From DATBLY01 sp963705545 (GTDB taxonomy: Bacteria > Actinomycetota > UBA4738 > HRBIN12), in assembly GCA_963705545.1 (NCBI GenBank), contig CAVPJX010000004.1:323784-387783 (forward strand): a stretch of 64,000 nucleotides of DNA, written 5' to 3'. Shown here in pieces: positions 35,792 to 44,292 of the stretch. The notes beneath the pieces are model-generated. The model did no database searches and was not told the origin of the DNA. It saw only the letters and a program-made list of their open reading frames with translations. Positions within the stretch are counted from its first letter, which is position 1. The number at the start of each line of letters is the position of its first letter. Both the position numbers and the translations under genes were made by a program.

Positions 35792-37174
35792 TCATCCCCG
35801 TTCGAAGTACCTGGCCAGCTCCCAGTCGGTGACCGTCTGGTTGTCGTAGATCGTCTGCTCCTGAACCGCGGTGTTCAGCAGATGCTCGAAGACGAAGTCA
35901 CCGAACGCCTCGCGCGCCACCTTGCTCTTGCGGAACGTCTCGGCGGCCTCGTGGAGCGAGTAGGGGACCCGTGGGACGCGCTTGGCCTCGTAGGCGTTGC
36001 CCCGGAACATCTCCGGCGGCTCGACCTTGTTCTCGATCCCCCACAGTCCGGCCGCGATCGTCGCCGCGAACGCGAGGTAGGGGTTCGCGTCGGCACCCGG
36101 GATCCGGCATTCGACCCGGGCGCCCGTGTGCTCGCCGACCGTGCGGAACCCGCACGTCCGGTTGTCACGGCTCCACACGATCGCCGTCGGGGCCCACGAG
36201 CCGAGCTGGTACCGCTTGAACGAGTTGACGAACGGCGCGTACATCCAGGCCATCTCGCGTGCGCACGCCATGAGGCCGCCGAGGTACCAGCGGTAGGTGT
36301 CGCTCATGTGGTGCTCGCCCTTGGCGTCCCACATCAGGGACTTCTTCCCGGGCTTGTCCCAGACGCTCGAATGCAGGTGGCAGCTCGACCCCGCCTCGGC
36401 CATCGTCCACTTCGCCATGAACGTGACCGCGACGCCGTTGAGTTCCGCGATCTCCTTCACCCCGTGCTTGTAGAGCGCGTGATGATCGGCGTTGGACAGG
36501 GCGTCGGAGTACGTGATGTTCACCTCGTGCTGACCGCGGCCGAACTCACCCTTGCTGAACTCCACGGGGATCCCGGCGCCGAGCATCCCGTTGCGGATCT
36601 GCCGCAGCAGCCACTCGTCCCGGGTCGTCTGCAGCATGTGGTAGTCCATGATGTACGGGGAGCTCGGCCGCAGATCCCGGTAGCCGCGCTCCGCGGCCTC
36701 GCGGTAGGAGTCCTGGAACAGGTAGAACTCCAGCTCTGATCCCGTCTTGATCGTGAAGCCCGCCTTGCGGGCCCGCTCGATCTGGCGCTTCAGGATCGTC
36801 CGCGGAGCGACCTCGACCTCCTCGTCCTTGTCCTCTTCGTCGTAGATGTCGCAGATCACCATCACGGTCTTGTCGATCCACGGGCACCACCGCAGGGTGC
36901 TCATGTCGGGGACCATGCGGAAGTCGCCGTACCCCGTCTCCCAGCTCGCGTACTTGTAGCCGGGGAGCGGCTCCATCTCCATGTCGATCGCCAGCAGGTA
37001 CAGGCAGGCGTGGAGGCCCTCCTCGCCCAGGATCTCCTCCAGGAAGAAGTGCGGGACGACGCGCTTGCCCATGAAGCGGCCCTGGAGGTCGGTGAACATG
37101 CACAAGACGGTGTCGACCTCGCCGGAATCGGCGAGCGCCGCGAGCTGTGCCGCGTCGATCCTGCCCTGGTTCAT
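35792..37174 (-). CDS. Glutamine-synthetase-like gamma-glutamyl ligase (paralogue 4)
   Basis: 460 residues from the ATG at 37174, chosen for GGGAGGGA upstream and family length. FTDLQGRFMGKRV, GSELEFYLF (145-153), GQHEVNITY, EAGSSCHLHSSVW, RDNRTCGFR and RVECRIPGADANPYLAF are full GS motifs including the Arg at the E-x-R site. The HMLQTTRDEW and PGYKYASWETGYGD strings are typical of the GlnA3/GlnA4-like amine ligases of actinobacteria as I know them. With the ethanolamine-type permease directly upstream, gamma-glutamylation of ethanolamine or a similar amine is a fair guess. Confidence 0.85.
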   Translation of the reverse strand: MNQGRIDAAQLAALADSGEVDTVLCMFTDLQGRFMGKRVVPHFFLEEILGEEGLHACLYLLAIDMEMEPLPGYKYASWETGYGDFRMVPDMSTLRWCPWIDKTVMVICDIYDEEDKDEEVEVAPRTILKRQIERARKAGFTIKTGSELEFYLFQDSYREAAERGYRDLRPSSPYIMDYHMLQTTRDEWLLRQIRNGMLGAGIPVEFSKGEFGRGQHEVNITYSDALSNADHHALYKHGVKEIAELNGVAVTFMAKWTMAEAGSSCHLHSSVWDKPGKKSLMWDAKGEHHMSDTYRWYLGGLMACAREMAWMYAPFVNSFKRYQLGSWAPTAIVWSRDNRTCGFRTVGEHTGARVECRIPGADANPYLAFAATIAAGLWGIENKVEPPEMFRGNAYEAKRVPRVPYSLHEAAETFRKSKVAREAFGDFVFEHLLNTAVQEQTIYDNQTVTDWELARYFERG

Positions 37175-37207
37175 GTCGGCTCCCTCCCGTTCCCGTCGCG
37201 GACGCAC

Positions 37208-37239
37208 GAACGCGGCGGTCCGGATGGACCGCCGCGTTC
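37208..37239 (-). terminator. Perfect 14-bp stem terminator after the ethanolamine-type permease
   Basis: GAACGCGGCGGTCC (37208-37221) and its exact reverse complement (37226-37239) surround a GGAT loop. It separates the permease gene from the following GS-like gene on the minus strand. Confidence 0.8.
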
Positions 37240-37264
37240 GGCGTTGCGGTGCACCTCGCCTCGG

Positions 37265-38884
37265 CTATCCAGTCGGAGCCGAAGGTGGCGTCGGCGTCGA
37301 CGAACCGCCCGTCCCGCCCCGGAGGATGGATTCCTGCTCCTCGCGTGACGTCGAGAAGCCCGCCGCCTCCGGGATGCCGGCCTCGCCCCTCGTCAGGGCG
37401 AACTCCTCCTCCGGCGACAGCACGAGGCGGTGCCGCCCCGCGATCGCGAAGTACAGGACCCCGAGCACGTAGTAGATCGCCACGCCGTAGACGCCCGGCC
37501 GGTACGCCTCGTTCAGGAAGATGGCGATCAGCGAGATCGCCGCGAGGGCGCCCGCGATGACGGCACCGGGGACCCCCCACTTGCTCCGGTAGGGGCGCTC
37601 GATGTTCGGCATGTTGCGACGCAGCAGCACGAACGACGTCATCTGCATGATGTAGGAGATCACCGCCGCGAACACGGCCATGTTCAACAGCGCCGCCACG
37701 ATCTGCGTGCCGAGCTCCTCCCGCTGGAGGAGGTAGACGAGGAGCGCGACCGCGTACCCGACGACCGCGCCGGCGATCAACGCGACGTGCGGCGTCTTCC
37801 GCGTGCCGTGCGTCGTCGAGAGCCACTTCGGGAAGTACCCAGCGCGCGACAGCGAATACGTGTTCCGCCCGTACGCGAAGATGATCGTGAAGAAGCTCGC
37901 CACCAGCCCGATCACGAACAGCAACCCGAGCAGCTCAGTAGCAGCCCCCTCGCCGAAGATCGCGTAGAGACCGTCGAGCAGCGGGAACCCGGACGCGCCG
38001 TAGAGGAAGGCGCCGCCCGGGAGCGCCGTGTTGAAGATCAGCACCAGGATCGCCGCGATCAGCAGCGTGTGCATCGCCCAGACGGAGCCCTTCGGCACGT
38101 CGCGCCGGGGGTCGAGCGACTCCTCGGCCGCGAGCGGAACTTCCTCGATCGCGAGGAAGAACCAGATCGCGAACGGGAGCGACTTGAAGATGCCGCTGAT
38201 CCCGAACGGGAGCCAATCACCACCCCCTCCCGGGATCTCCGCACCGTCCGGCGAGATGTTCGTCCACAGCGAGAAGTCGAGCTTCCCCGAGAAGATGGCC
38301 GCGATGATGAAGAACACGAGGACGGCGATCGACAGGACCGTGATCGCCACCGTGAACCGCATCGTGGCCTCGATCCCGATGATGTTGATACCCACGAAGA
38401 TGATGTAGAAGACCGCCCACCAGAACGGCAGGCTGTTCCACCACGGGCTGCCCGTGACGTCGAAGAGCCCGGCCGTGATCTCCTGCATCAGCAGTCCGAT
38501 CGCGCCGACGACGACGGCGGGCGTGATCACGTACTCCATGTTCTCGGCGAGCCCGGTGAGGAACCCTCCCCAGGGACCCATCGCCGAGCGCGCGAACGAG
38601 TACGCGCCGCCCGTGTGTGGCAGTGCCGGGGACATCTCGGCGATCGAGTAGACGAGGCCGTAGTACATGACCGCCATGAGGGCCGCGGCGATCAGTAAGC
38701 CGCCGAACCCACCCGTCCCGAGCCCGAAGTTCCAGCCGTAATACTCGCCGGAGATGACCGCGCCGACCCCGAGCGCCCACAGACCCCAGACGCCCGCGTG
38801 ACGACGCAACTTCCGTTGCTCGAAGTACTCGTCGCCTACCTCTTGGTAGGTGACCGAGCCGACCTTGCGTTCCTTATCCGACAC
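37265..38884 (-). CDS. Ethanolamine-permease-like APC transporter
   Basis: 539 residues, about 12 helices. VGAVISGEYYGWNFGL, LPHTGGAYSFARSAMG, and GLAENMEYVITPAVVV are hallmarks of the EAT (ethanolamine transporter) branch of the APC superfamily. AIEEVPLAAEES is the helix-6 region. It would import ethanolamine or a related amine with protons. A TTGACA (minus strand, 38963-38958) lies upstream but lacks a well-spaced -10 box. It stands directly before GS-like paralogue 4. Confidence 0.85.
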   Translation of the reverse strand: MSDKERKVGSVTYQEVGDEYFEQRKLRRHAGVWGLWALGVGAVISGEYYGWNFGLGTGGFGGLLIAAALMAVMYYGLVYSIAEMSPALPHTGGAYSFARSAMGPWGGFLTGLAENMEYVITPAVVVGAIGLLMQEITAGLFDVTGSPWWNSLPFWWAVFYIIFVGINIIGIEATMRFTVAITVLSIAVLVFFIIAAIFSGKLDFSLWTNISPDGAEIPGGGGDWLPFGISGIFKSLPFAIWFFLAIEEVPLAAEESLDPRRDVPKGSVWAMHTLLIAAILVLIFNTALPGGAFLYGASGFPLLDGLYAIFGEGAATELLGLLFVIGLVASFFTIIFAYGRNTYSLSRAGYFPKWLSTTHGTRKTPHVALIAGAVVGYAVALLVYLLQREELGTQIVAALLNMAVFAAVISYIMQMTSFVLLRRNMPNIERPYRSKWGVPGAVIAGALAAISLIAIFLNEAYRPGVYGVAIYYVLGVLYFAIAGRHRLVLSPEEEFALTRGEAGIPEAAGFSTSREEQESILRGGTGGSSTPTPPSAPTG

Positions 38885-38967
38885 CGGGATTCCCCCCTTC
38901 CCGCATCGCCTGCACGCAAGCAGCGCGGTGCGTATCAGGCCACAGGCGACGCTTGTCTGTCAAACGT

Positions 38968-39261
38968 CTAGCCGGGGGGCTGCAGGCGCCTGCGAACGTG
39001 CCGCTGGGGGATGGCGGCCAGGCACGCGAAGACGAGCGTGACCGTCACGGTGCGGGCGAACCCGGCCGCGTCGGCGACCGCTCGGAAGAGGGGTGCGGCG
39101 AGCACCACCCCGATGGTCACGACCGGTCCGATCCGCACCCGGAAGAGGACCTTGAGCAGGATCAAGGCCACGACCGCGATGACGACGGGCACGAAGTCCC
39201 ACTCGCCGCCGGCGTCGAACGCCTGAGGTGGCCCGCCCAGTCCGAGCACGACGACATCCAA
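38968..39261 (-). CDS. Small membrane protein, unknown function
   Basis: 97 residues with two or three hydrophobic segments (VVIAVVALILLKVLF, VVTIGVVLAAPLF, TVTLVFACLAAI) separated by short loops and a basic tail (RHVRRRLQ). No recognised family. It sits alone between the permease and the SDR gene. Confidence 0.5.
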   Translation of the reverse strand: MDVVVLGLGGPPQAFDAGGEWDFVPVVIAVVALILLKVLFRVRIGPVVTIGVVLAAPLFRAVADAAGFARTVTVTLVFACLAAIPQRHVRRRLQPPG

Positions 39262-39298
39262 CCTACCCCCGCGGGCCGATCGGTGCGGTGTCGGTTCG

Positions 39299-40075
39299 TC
39301 AGTCCTCGGGCGTCACGTACGCGGCCGTGATGCCGCCGTCCACGATCAGCGAGGCCCCGGTCATGAACGAGGAGTCGTCGCTCGCCAGGAACAGCGCAGC
39401 CTTCGCGAGCTCCTCCGCCCGCCCGAGGCGCCCCATCGGGATGTGGACGAGCCGTCGCTGCCGCCGGGCCGGGTCGGAGAGGAGCTCGGCGAGCAGGGGC
39501 GTGTCGATCGGCCCGGGGCAGAGCGCGTTGCAGCGGATCCCCTTCCGCGCGTACTCGACCGCGATCTCCCGCGTCATCGCGAGGACCGCCCCCTTCGACG
39601 CGGTGTAGGAGGTCTGGGACGTCGCCGCCCCCATCCACGCGACGAACGAGGCCACGTTGATGATCGAGCCGCCGCCGGAGTCGATCATCGCCGGGATCCC
39701 GTACTTGCAGCCGAACGCGACGCCTTTGACGTTGATCCCCAGGACCAGGTCCCAGGTCGCCTCGGTGTTCGTGTGCACGGAACCGTCGTCGTTCGGCATC
39801 ACGCCGGCGTTGTTGTACAGGATGTCGAGCCCGCCGAAGGCCTCCACGGCGGCCGCCACCATGGCCTCGGCGTCCGCTTCCTTCGAGACGTCCGCGTGCA
39901 CGTAGCGCGCCTCGCCCCCATCCCCACGGATCTCGGCCGCCGTCGCTTCCCCCGGCTCGTCGGCGACGTCCGTGAGCACGATCTTCGCCCCCTCGGACGC
40001 GAACAGCCGCGAGGCGACCTTGCCCATGCCGCTCGCGCCACCGGTGATGAGCGCGACCTTGCCTTCCAGACGCAT
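39299..40075 (-). CDS. Short-chain dehydrogenase/reductase (SDR)
   Basis: 258 residues from MRLEGKVAL, chosen because GAGGAGGGA precedes it. NAD(P) binding TGGASGMG (11-18), NNAG (88-91), catalytic Ser143, Tyr157 and Lys161 (SYTASKGA) make a complete classical SDR. Asp36 after strand 2 favours NAD. The substrate is unknown. It is divergent from an aldehyde dehydrogenase, which suggests an alcohol-to-aldehyde-to-acid sequence. Confidence 0.88.
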   Translation of the reverse strand: MRLEGKVALITGGASGMGKVASRLFASEGAKIVLTDVADEPGEATAAEIRGDGGEARYVHADVSKEADAEAMVAAAVEAFGGLDILYNNAGVMPNDDGSVHTNTEATWDLVLGINVKGVAFGCKYGIPAMIDSGGGSIINVASFVAWMGAATSQTSYTASKGAVLAMTREIAVEYARKGIRCNALCPGPIDTPLLAELLSDPARRQRRLVHIPMGRLGRAEELAKAALFLASDDSSFMTGASLIVDGGITAAYVTPED

Positions 40076-40202
40076 CCTGTCCCTCCTCGGCGACGCGACG
40101 AACGACCCGCGAAGCGTACGCATCCAGCCGGGTGGCGTCCGCTTCCGGTCCAGCCGAGCGTTCCACTACGCTCGGTGCATCCAGGTGCGAAGGGGAGGGG
40201 AC

Positions 40203-41633
40203 GTGACCGAGCTGTTGGTCCTGGCCGGGGAGCGCACGGCGGCCGCCGGCGGGGAGACGATGCAGGTGATCGAACCGGCCACGGCGGTGCCGATGGCCGA
40301 GGTCGCACGGGCCGGCCCGGAGGACGCCGACCGCGCCGTGGCCGTGGCCCTCGAAGCGTTCGAGACCGGTACGTGGCCACGGACGAGCGCGCGTGAGCGC
40401 GGCCGCGTCCTGACGAAGGCGTCGTTCCTGATCCGCGACCGACAGGAGGAGCTGGCTCGGCTCGAGGCCCGCAACGGCGGCAAGCCGATCGCGGCGGCCC
40501 GCGGGGAGATCGATCTGGTCGCCAACGTCTTCGAGTACTGGGGCGGGGCCGCGAACAAGATCTTCGGGGAGACGATCCCGATCGTCCCCCCCGGGATCGA
40601 CGTGACCCTCCGCGAGCCGGTCGGCGTGTGTGTGCTGATCACCCCGTGGAACTTCCCGGCGGCGATCGGCTCGTGGAAGATCGCGCCGTCGCTCGCGTGC
40701 GGGAACACGGCCATCGTCAAGCCCGCGAGCCAGACGCCCCTGACGACCCTCGCGCTGGCGGACATCCTGCGAGAGGCGGGGCTCCCCGACGGGGCGCTCT
40801 CGGTCCTGCCGGGTCCGGGCGCGACCGTGGCCGGCGCCCTGATCGCCGATCCTCGGGTCTCGAAGATCGGCTTCACGGGCTCGACCGAGGTGGGGACGCG
40901 GGTGATGCAGGCCGCCGCGCCGAACATCACCCGGGTGTCGCTCGAGCTCGGCGGCAAGTCCGCGAACGTGATCTTCGCCGATGCGGATCTCGATGTCTGC
41001 GTCGAGAAGTCGGTGTGGTCGGTGTTCGACAACGCGGGCCAAGACTGCTGCGCGCGATCGCGAGCGTTCGTCCAGCGGCCGATCTACGACGAGTTCGTCG
41101 AGCGCTTCGCGAAGCGCACGGGCTCGATCGCCGTGGGGGAGCCCCTCGACGACGCCACGGAGATGGGTCCGCTGATCTCCGAGGATCAGCGGAAGACCTC
41201 GCTCGACTACCTGGGGATCGGGCTCGACGAGGGCGCCCGGCACGTGACCGGCGGGGACGTCCCCGACGGGTCCGGGTTCTTCATGAGGCCCGCCGTGCTC
41301 GCCGACGTGGACAACGGCTGGCGCGTCGCGCAGGAGGAGATCTTCGGCCCCGTGGCGTGCGTGATCCCCTTCGACGCCGAGGACGAGGCGATCCGCATGG
41401 CGAACGACTCGCCGTACGGTCTCTCGGGGTCGGTCTGGACACGGGACATCGGCCGGGCGATCCGCGTGTCGAAGGGGATCCGGACCGGCGTGATCAGCGT
41501 GAACTCCGCGTCGAGCGTGCACACCGAGGCCCCGTTCGGTGGGTACAAGCGCAGCGGGATGGGCCGCGAGATGGGCATGCACGCCGCGAACCTGTACACC
41601 GAGGTGAAGAACATCTACTTCTCCCAGGAGTGA
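40203..41633 (+). CDS. NAD(P)-dependent aldehyde dehydrogenase (PuuC/betaine-aldehyde type)
   Basis: 476 residues; GTG with AGGGGAGGGG upstream. ITPWNFP, the GFTGSTEVG cofactor loop, ELGGKS with the general-base Glu, and the nucleophile in NAGQDCCARSR (Cys282; Cys283 adjoins it) are complete. PFGGYKRSGMGREMG near the end is typical of amino-aldehyde dehydrogenases. It could oxidise the aldehyde made from gamma-glutamyl amines or by the aminotransferases of this region. TACGCT at 40167-40172 may be its -10 box. Confidence 0.88.
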   Translation: MTELLVLAGERTAAAGGETMQVIEPATAVPMAEVARAGPEDADRAVAVALEAFETGTWPRTSARERGRVLTKASFLIRDRQEELARLEARNGGKPIAAARGEIDLVANVFEYWGGAANKIFGETIPIVPPGIDVTLREPVGVCVLITPWNFPAAIGSWKIAPSLACGNTAIVKPASQTPLTTLALADILREAGLPDGALSVLPGPGATVAGALIADPRVSKIGFTGSTEVGTRVMQAAAPNITRVSLELGGKSANVIFADADLDVCVEKSVWSVFDNAGQDCCARSRAFVQRPIYDEFVERFAKRTGSIAVGEPLDDATEMGPLISEDQRKTSLDYLGIGLDEGARHVTGGDVPDGSGFFMRPAVLADVDNGWRVAQEEIFGPVACVIPFDAEDEAIRMANDSPYGLSGSVWTRDIGRAIRVSKGIRTGVISVNSASSVHTEAPFGGYKRSGMGREMGMHAANLYTEVKNIYFSQE

Positions 41634-41646
41634 CGGGAGGGACGCG

Positions 41647-42636
41647 ATGGGGTCGTGGCGTTCGGCGCTGAACGGCGACCCCCTCCCGTGGCTGCTCGAG
41701 CCCGACACGCCGGCGGTACGCCACCGTGCGCTCGTCCAACTGGTGGGCGAACCGGAGGACGCGCCGGTCGTCCGGCGGGCTCGCGCGGCCGCGATGCGCA
41801 CCGCGCCGATCGCCTCGATCCTCGAGGCGCAGGATCCGGAGGGGTTCTGGGTGAAGCCCGGGAGCGGCTACTCGCCGAAGTACACGGGCACCGTGTGGTC
41901 CCTGATCTTCCTCGACCAGATGGGCGCGGATCCCGCCGACCGTCGGATCGCGCGCGCCTGCGGCTACGTCCTCGAGCACGCGCAGGCTCCGAACGGCGGC
42001 TTCGGCTGGCAGCCGACGAACAGCACCGTCGTCCACTGCCTGAACGGCAACCTGCTCCGCGCCCTGCTCGGGTTCGGATGGTTCGAGGACCCGAGGGTCC
42101 GGTCGGCGATCGAGTGGGAGGCGCGCGCGATCACCGGCGAGGGGTTCGAGGGCTATCACCCCTGGGCCACGTCCGCCCCCGGCTTCGGCTGCGGGATCAA
42201 CGGGGGGCTGCCCTGCGGCTGGGGCGCGATCAAGGCGCTCCGGGGGTTGGCGCGCGTGCCGCCCAGGCGGCGGACCGCGGTGGTCCGGCTCGCGATCCGC
42301 GAAGGGACGGCGTTCCTGCTGTCGCGAGACCCCGCCGTGGCCGACTACCCGACGAACACCGCCGTGAGCCGCAACTGGTTCAGGCTGGGGTTCCCATCGG
42401 GATACGTGGCCGACGTGCTGCAGGACCTGGAGGTCCTCACCGAGCTCGGCCTGGCGCGCGATCCGCGGCTGCACCATGCGATCGAGCTCGTCCTCGCGAA
42501 GCAGGACGCACACGGCCGGTGGAGGAACGAGCACGCCTACCCGCGCAAGACCTGGGGGGAGATCGAACGCCAGGGCCGGCCGAGCAAGTGGGTGACGCTC
42601 CGAGCCTGCGCCGTCCTTCGGGCCGCCCTGCGATGA
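41647..42636 (+). CDS. Terpene-cyclase/prenyltransferase-like alpha-toroid protein
   Basis: 329 residues; GGAGGG before the ATG, 13 bases after the aldehyde dehydrogenase. Repeated helices with QDPEGFWV, APNGGFGWQP, CGINGGLPCGWG and QDAHGRWRNE resemble the QW-type (G-x-W/F) repeats of squalene cyclase and prenyltransferase folds. There is no DxDD or similar acid motif, so cyclase activity is not supported. Such proteins are often annotated as squalene-cyclase-like hypotheticals. Role unknown. Confidence 0.6.
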   Translation: MGSWRSALNGDPLPWLLEPDTPAVRHRALVQLVGEPEDAPVVRRARAAAMRTAPIASILEAQDPEGFWVKPGSGYSPKYTGTVWSLIFLDQMGADPADRRIARACGYVLEHAQAPNGGFGWQPTNSTVVHCLNGNLLRALLGFGWFEDPRVRSAIEWEARAITGEGFEGYHPWATSAPGFGCGINGGLPCGWGAIKALRGLARVPPRRRTAVVRLAIREGTAFLLSRDPAVADYPTNTAVSRNWFRLGFPSGYVADVLQDLEVLTELGLARDPRLHHAIELVLAKQDAHGRWRNEHAYPRKTWGEIERQGRPSKWVTLRACAVLRAALR

Positions 42637-42648
42637 CGGCGACCCGCC

Positions 42649-42677
42649 CTGACCGCGAAGAGGCGGGTGGGTAGACT
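42649..42677 (+). promoter_or_regulatory. Promoter of greA, apparently leaderless
   Basis: CTGACC (42649-42654), a 17-base spacer and TAGACT (42672-42677). The expected start of transcription coincides with the A of the greA ATG at 42684, so translation is likely leaderless. Confidence 0.6.
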
Positions 42678-42683
42678 CGGCCC

Positions 42684-43223
42684 ATGGTGGAACTGCCCGA
42701 GGAGCTCCGGACCCGGCCCGAGCGTAAGCCGGGACAGGAGCCGACCGCGACCCTCACGCTCGACGCATACGGCCGGTTGCGGGCCGAGCTGGAGGGCCTC
42801 GAGACGGACGGGCGCGCTCACATGTCGGAGCGGCTCAAGGCCGCGCGCGAGCACGGTGACATCCGCGAGAACGCCGAGTACGACGCGGCGAAGAACGAGC
42901 AGGGTCTGATGGAGGCGCGGATCCGGACGCTCAAGCACATGCTCCGCGATCCCGAGATCGTCGAGGCTCCGGTCGACGCGGAGGCCGTGGGCCCGGGGAT
43001 GCTCGTGACGCTCCGTCCGCTCGACGAGGACGACCCCGACGACGAGACGTACCTCCTGGCGAGCCACGCCGAGGAGAAGGCGCCCGGCGCGCGGACGATC
43101 ACCACGTCGTCCCCGCTGGGGAAGGCGCTGATGGGCGCCGCCCCGGAACAGGAGATCCTGTACGAAGCCCCCGGTGGGAGCTTCCGCTACGTGGTCGTCG
43201 GGTTCGCGCCACATGTCGGATAA
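42684..43223 (+). CDS. greA: Transcription elongation factor GreA
   Basis: 179 residues. The N-terminal coiled coil carries REHGDIRENAEYDAAKNEQ with the acidic tip that reaches the RNA polymerase active site, and the C-terminal domain has SPLGKALMG. GreA rescues backtracked polymerase by stimulating RNA cleavage. A non-conserved 20-residue N-terminal extension precedes LTLDAYGRLRAEL, as in other actinobacteria. Confidence 0.92.
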   Translation: MVELPEELRTRPERKPGQEPTATLTLDAYGRLRAELEGLETDGRAHMSERLKAAREHGDIRENAEYDAAKNEQGLMEARIRTLKHMLRDPEIVEAPVDAEAVGPGMLVTLRPLDEDDPDDETYLLASHAEEKAPGARTITTSSPLGKALMGAAPEQEILYEAPGGSFRYVVVGFAPHVG

Positions 43224-43243
43224 CTAGTCCGTGACAGACTAGT
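43223..43243. promoter_or_regulatory. Inverted repeat ACTAGTC-N7-GACTAGT
   Basis: Perfect 7-bp arms (43223-43229 and 43237-43243) with a CGTGACA centre, AT-rich against a GC-rich background. It begins at the last base of greA, just before the phosphatidyltransferase gene, and may be an operator or a weak hairpin. Confidence 0.4.
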
Positions 43244-43262
43244 GACCACGCACCGAGCGCGC

Positions 43263-43898
43263 ATGACCCGGGAGGCACCGAAGGTCCGCGATATGCCGGC
43301 CCCGCGGAAGGCGGAGGGGGCCGCCGGCGGCGCGATGCAGCGGATCTTCAAGTGGCCGTACCGAGCGATCCTCGCGTTCCTGCTCTGGATCCGCGTCAAA
43401 CCGTGGCAGCTGACCATGTTCTCCCTGGGCCTGAACGTGGTCGTCGGCTGGTTGATCATCGAGGGCGAGTGGTTCGTCGCCGGGTGGCTCCTGTTGGTCG
43501 CGGGCCTCTGCGACGTGTTCGACGGTTCGGTCGCTCGGCAGCGTGGCGAGGATCGTCGGTCCGGCGCGTTCATGGATTCCGTCCTGGACCGGGTCTCCGA
43601 CGCGATCCTGTTCTCCTGCCTGTTCTGGTCGCTCGCGGCGTCGGGGGATCGCTTCGACGCCGCGCTCGCGCTCTCCACCCTGGTCATCAGCCTGGCGGTG
43701 AGCCATACGAGGGCCGAGGCGGAGGCGGTGGGGGTCTCGCTCACGGAGGGGTTCTTCCAACGCCTCGAGCGGTTCCTCGCGCTCATGATCGGGCTGCTCG
43801 TCCCCGGCGCGATGCAGCCGGTGCTGATCGCGCTCTCGGTCCTCGGCGGGATCACGCTCCTGCAACGCGCGTGGTCCGCGCTGCGTGACGCGCGGTGA
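43263..43898 (+). CDS. CDP-alcohol phosphatidyltransferase family protein
   Basis: About 211 residues with the full family signature D-V-F-D-G-x2-A-R-x8-G-x3-D-x3-D (DVFDGSVARQRGEDRRSGAFMD in two parts), six hydrophobic helices and an amphipathic N-terminus. These integral membrane enzymes move a phosphatidyl group from CDP-diacylglycerol to an alcohol such as inositol or glycerol phosphate. The start could be GTG 43242, ATG 43263 or ATG 43293. I chose 43263 because 43242 lies in the inverted repeat. Confidence 0.85.
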   Translation: MTREAPKVRDMPAPRKAEGAAGGAMQRIFKWPYRAILAFLLWIRVKPWQLTMFSLGLNVVVGWLIIEGEWFVAGWLLLVAGLCDVFDGSVARQRGEDRRSGAFMDSVLDRVSDAILFSCLFWSLAASGDRFDAALALSTLVISLAVSHTRAEAEAVGVSLTEGFFQRLERFLALMIGLLVPGAMQPVLIALSVLGGITLLQRAWSALRDAR

Positions 43899-43947
43899 CC
43901 CGTGCGCCGATAGGGTGTCTCGCAACGACCTCGAGGAGGCGACCGAG

Positions 43948-44292
43948 ATGGAGTACGTGCGCGTCGGAGCGTTGGCCGAGGTTCCCGAGGGCGAGGTGCG
44001 TGCCTACGACACCGCCGCGGGTCGCGTGTCGATCGCGCACGTGGAGCAGCGCGTGTTCGCGTTCGGCGACGAGTGCACGCACATGGGGTGTTCCCTCGCC
44101 GACGGGGAGTTCTCGGACCGGGAGGGGACGATCGAGTGTCCCTGCCACGGGAGCGTGTTCGACGTCGAGACCGGCGAGCCGGTCGACGGTCCGGCGCAGG
44201 ATCCCGTTCCGGTCTACCCAGCGCGGGTGACCGAGGACGGCTGGGTCGAGGTCGGATCGGCGCCCGCCGGTGAGGAGGAGGCCGGCGCGTGA
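43948..44292 (+). CDS. Rieske-type [2Fe-2S] ferredoxin
   Basis: 114 residues; GAGGAGG before the ATG. The cluster ligands are C43-x-H45 (CTHMGCSL) and C64-x2-H67 (CPCHGS), with Cys48 and Cys66 placed to form the usual disulfide. The short free-standing form resembles the ferredoxins of dioxygenase systems or the NirD-like proteins. Its stop overlaps the next gene's GTG by 4 bases, linking it to gnd and zwf. Confidence 0.88.
   Translation: MEYVRVGALAEVPEGEVRAYDTAAGRVSIAHVEQRVFAFGDECTHMGCSLADGEFSDREGTIECPCHGSVFDVETGEPVDGPAQDPVPVYPARVTEDGWVEVGSAPAGEEEAGA

Noticed and set aside
38958..38963. TTGACA as the -35 box of the ethanolamine-type permease promoter
   Set aside because: The only -10-like hexamer (TGATAC) lies 20 bases away, too far for a confident call.
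39162..41801. Nearly 880-codon minus-strand frame covering the SDR and aldehyde dehydrogenase region
   Set aside because: Antisense shadow of a GC3-rich gene; the aldehyde dehydrogenase on the plus strand has a complete active site.
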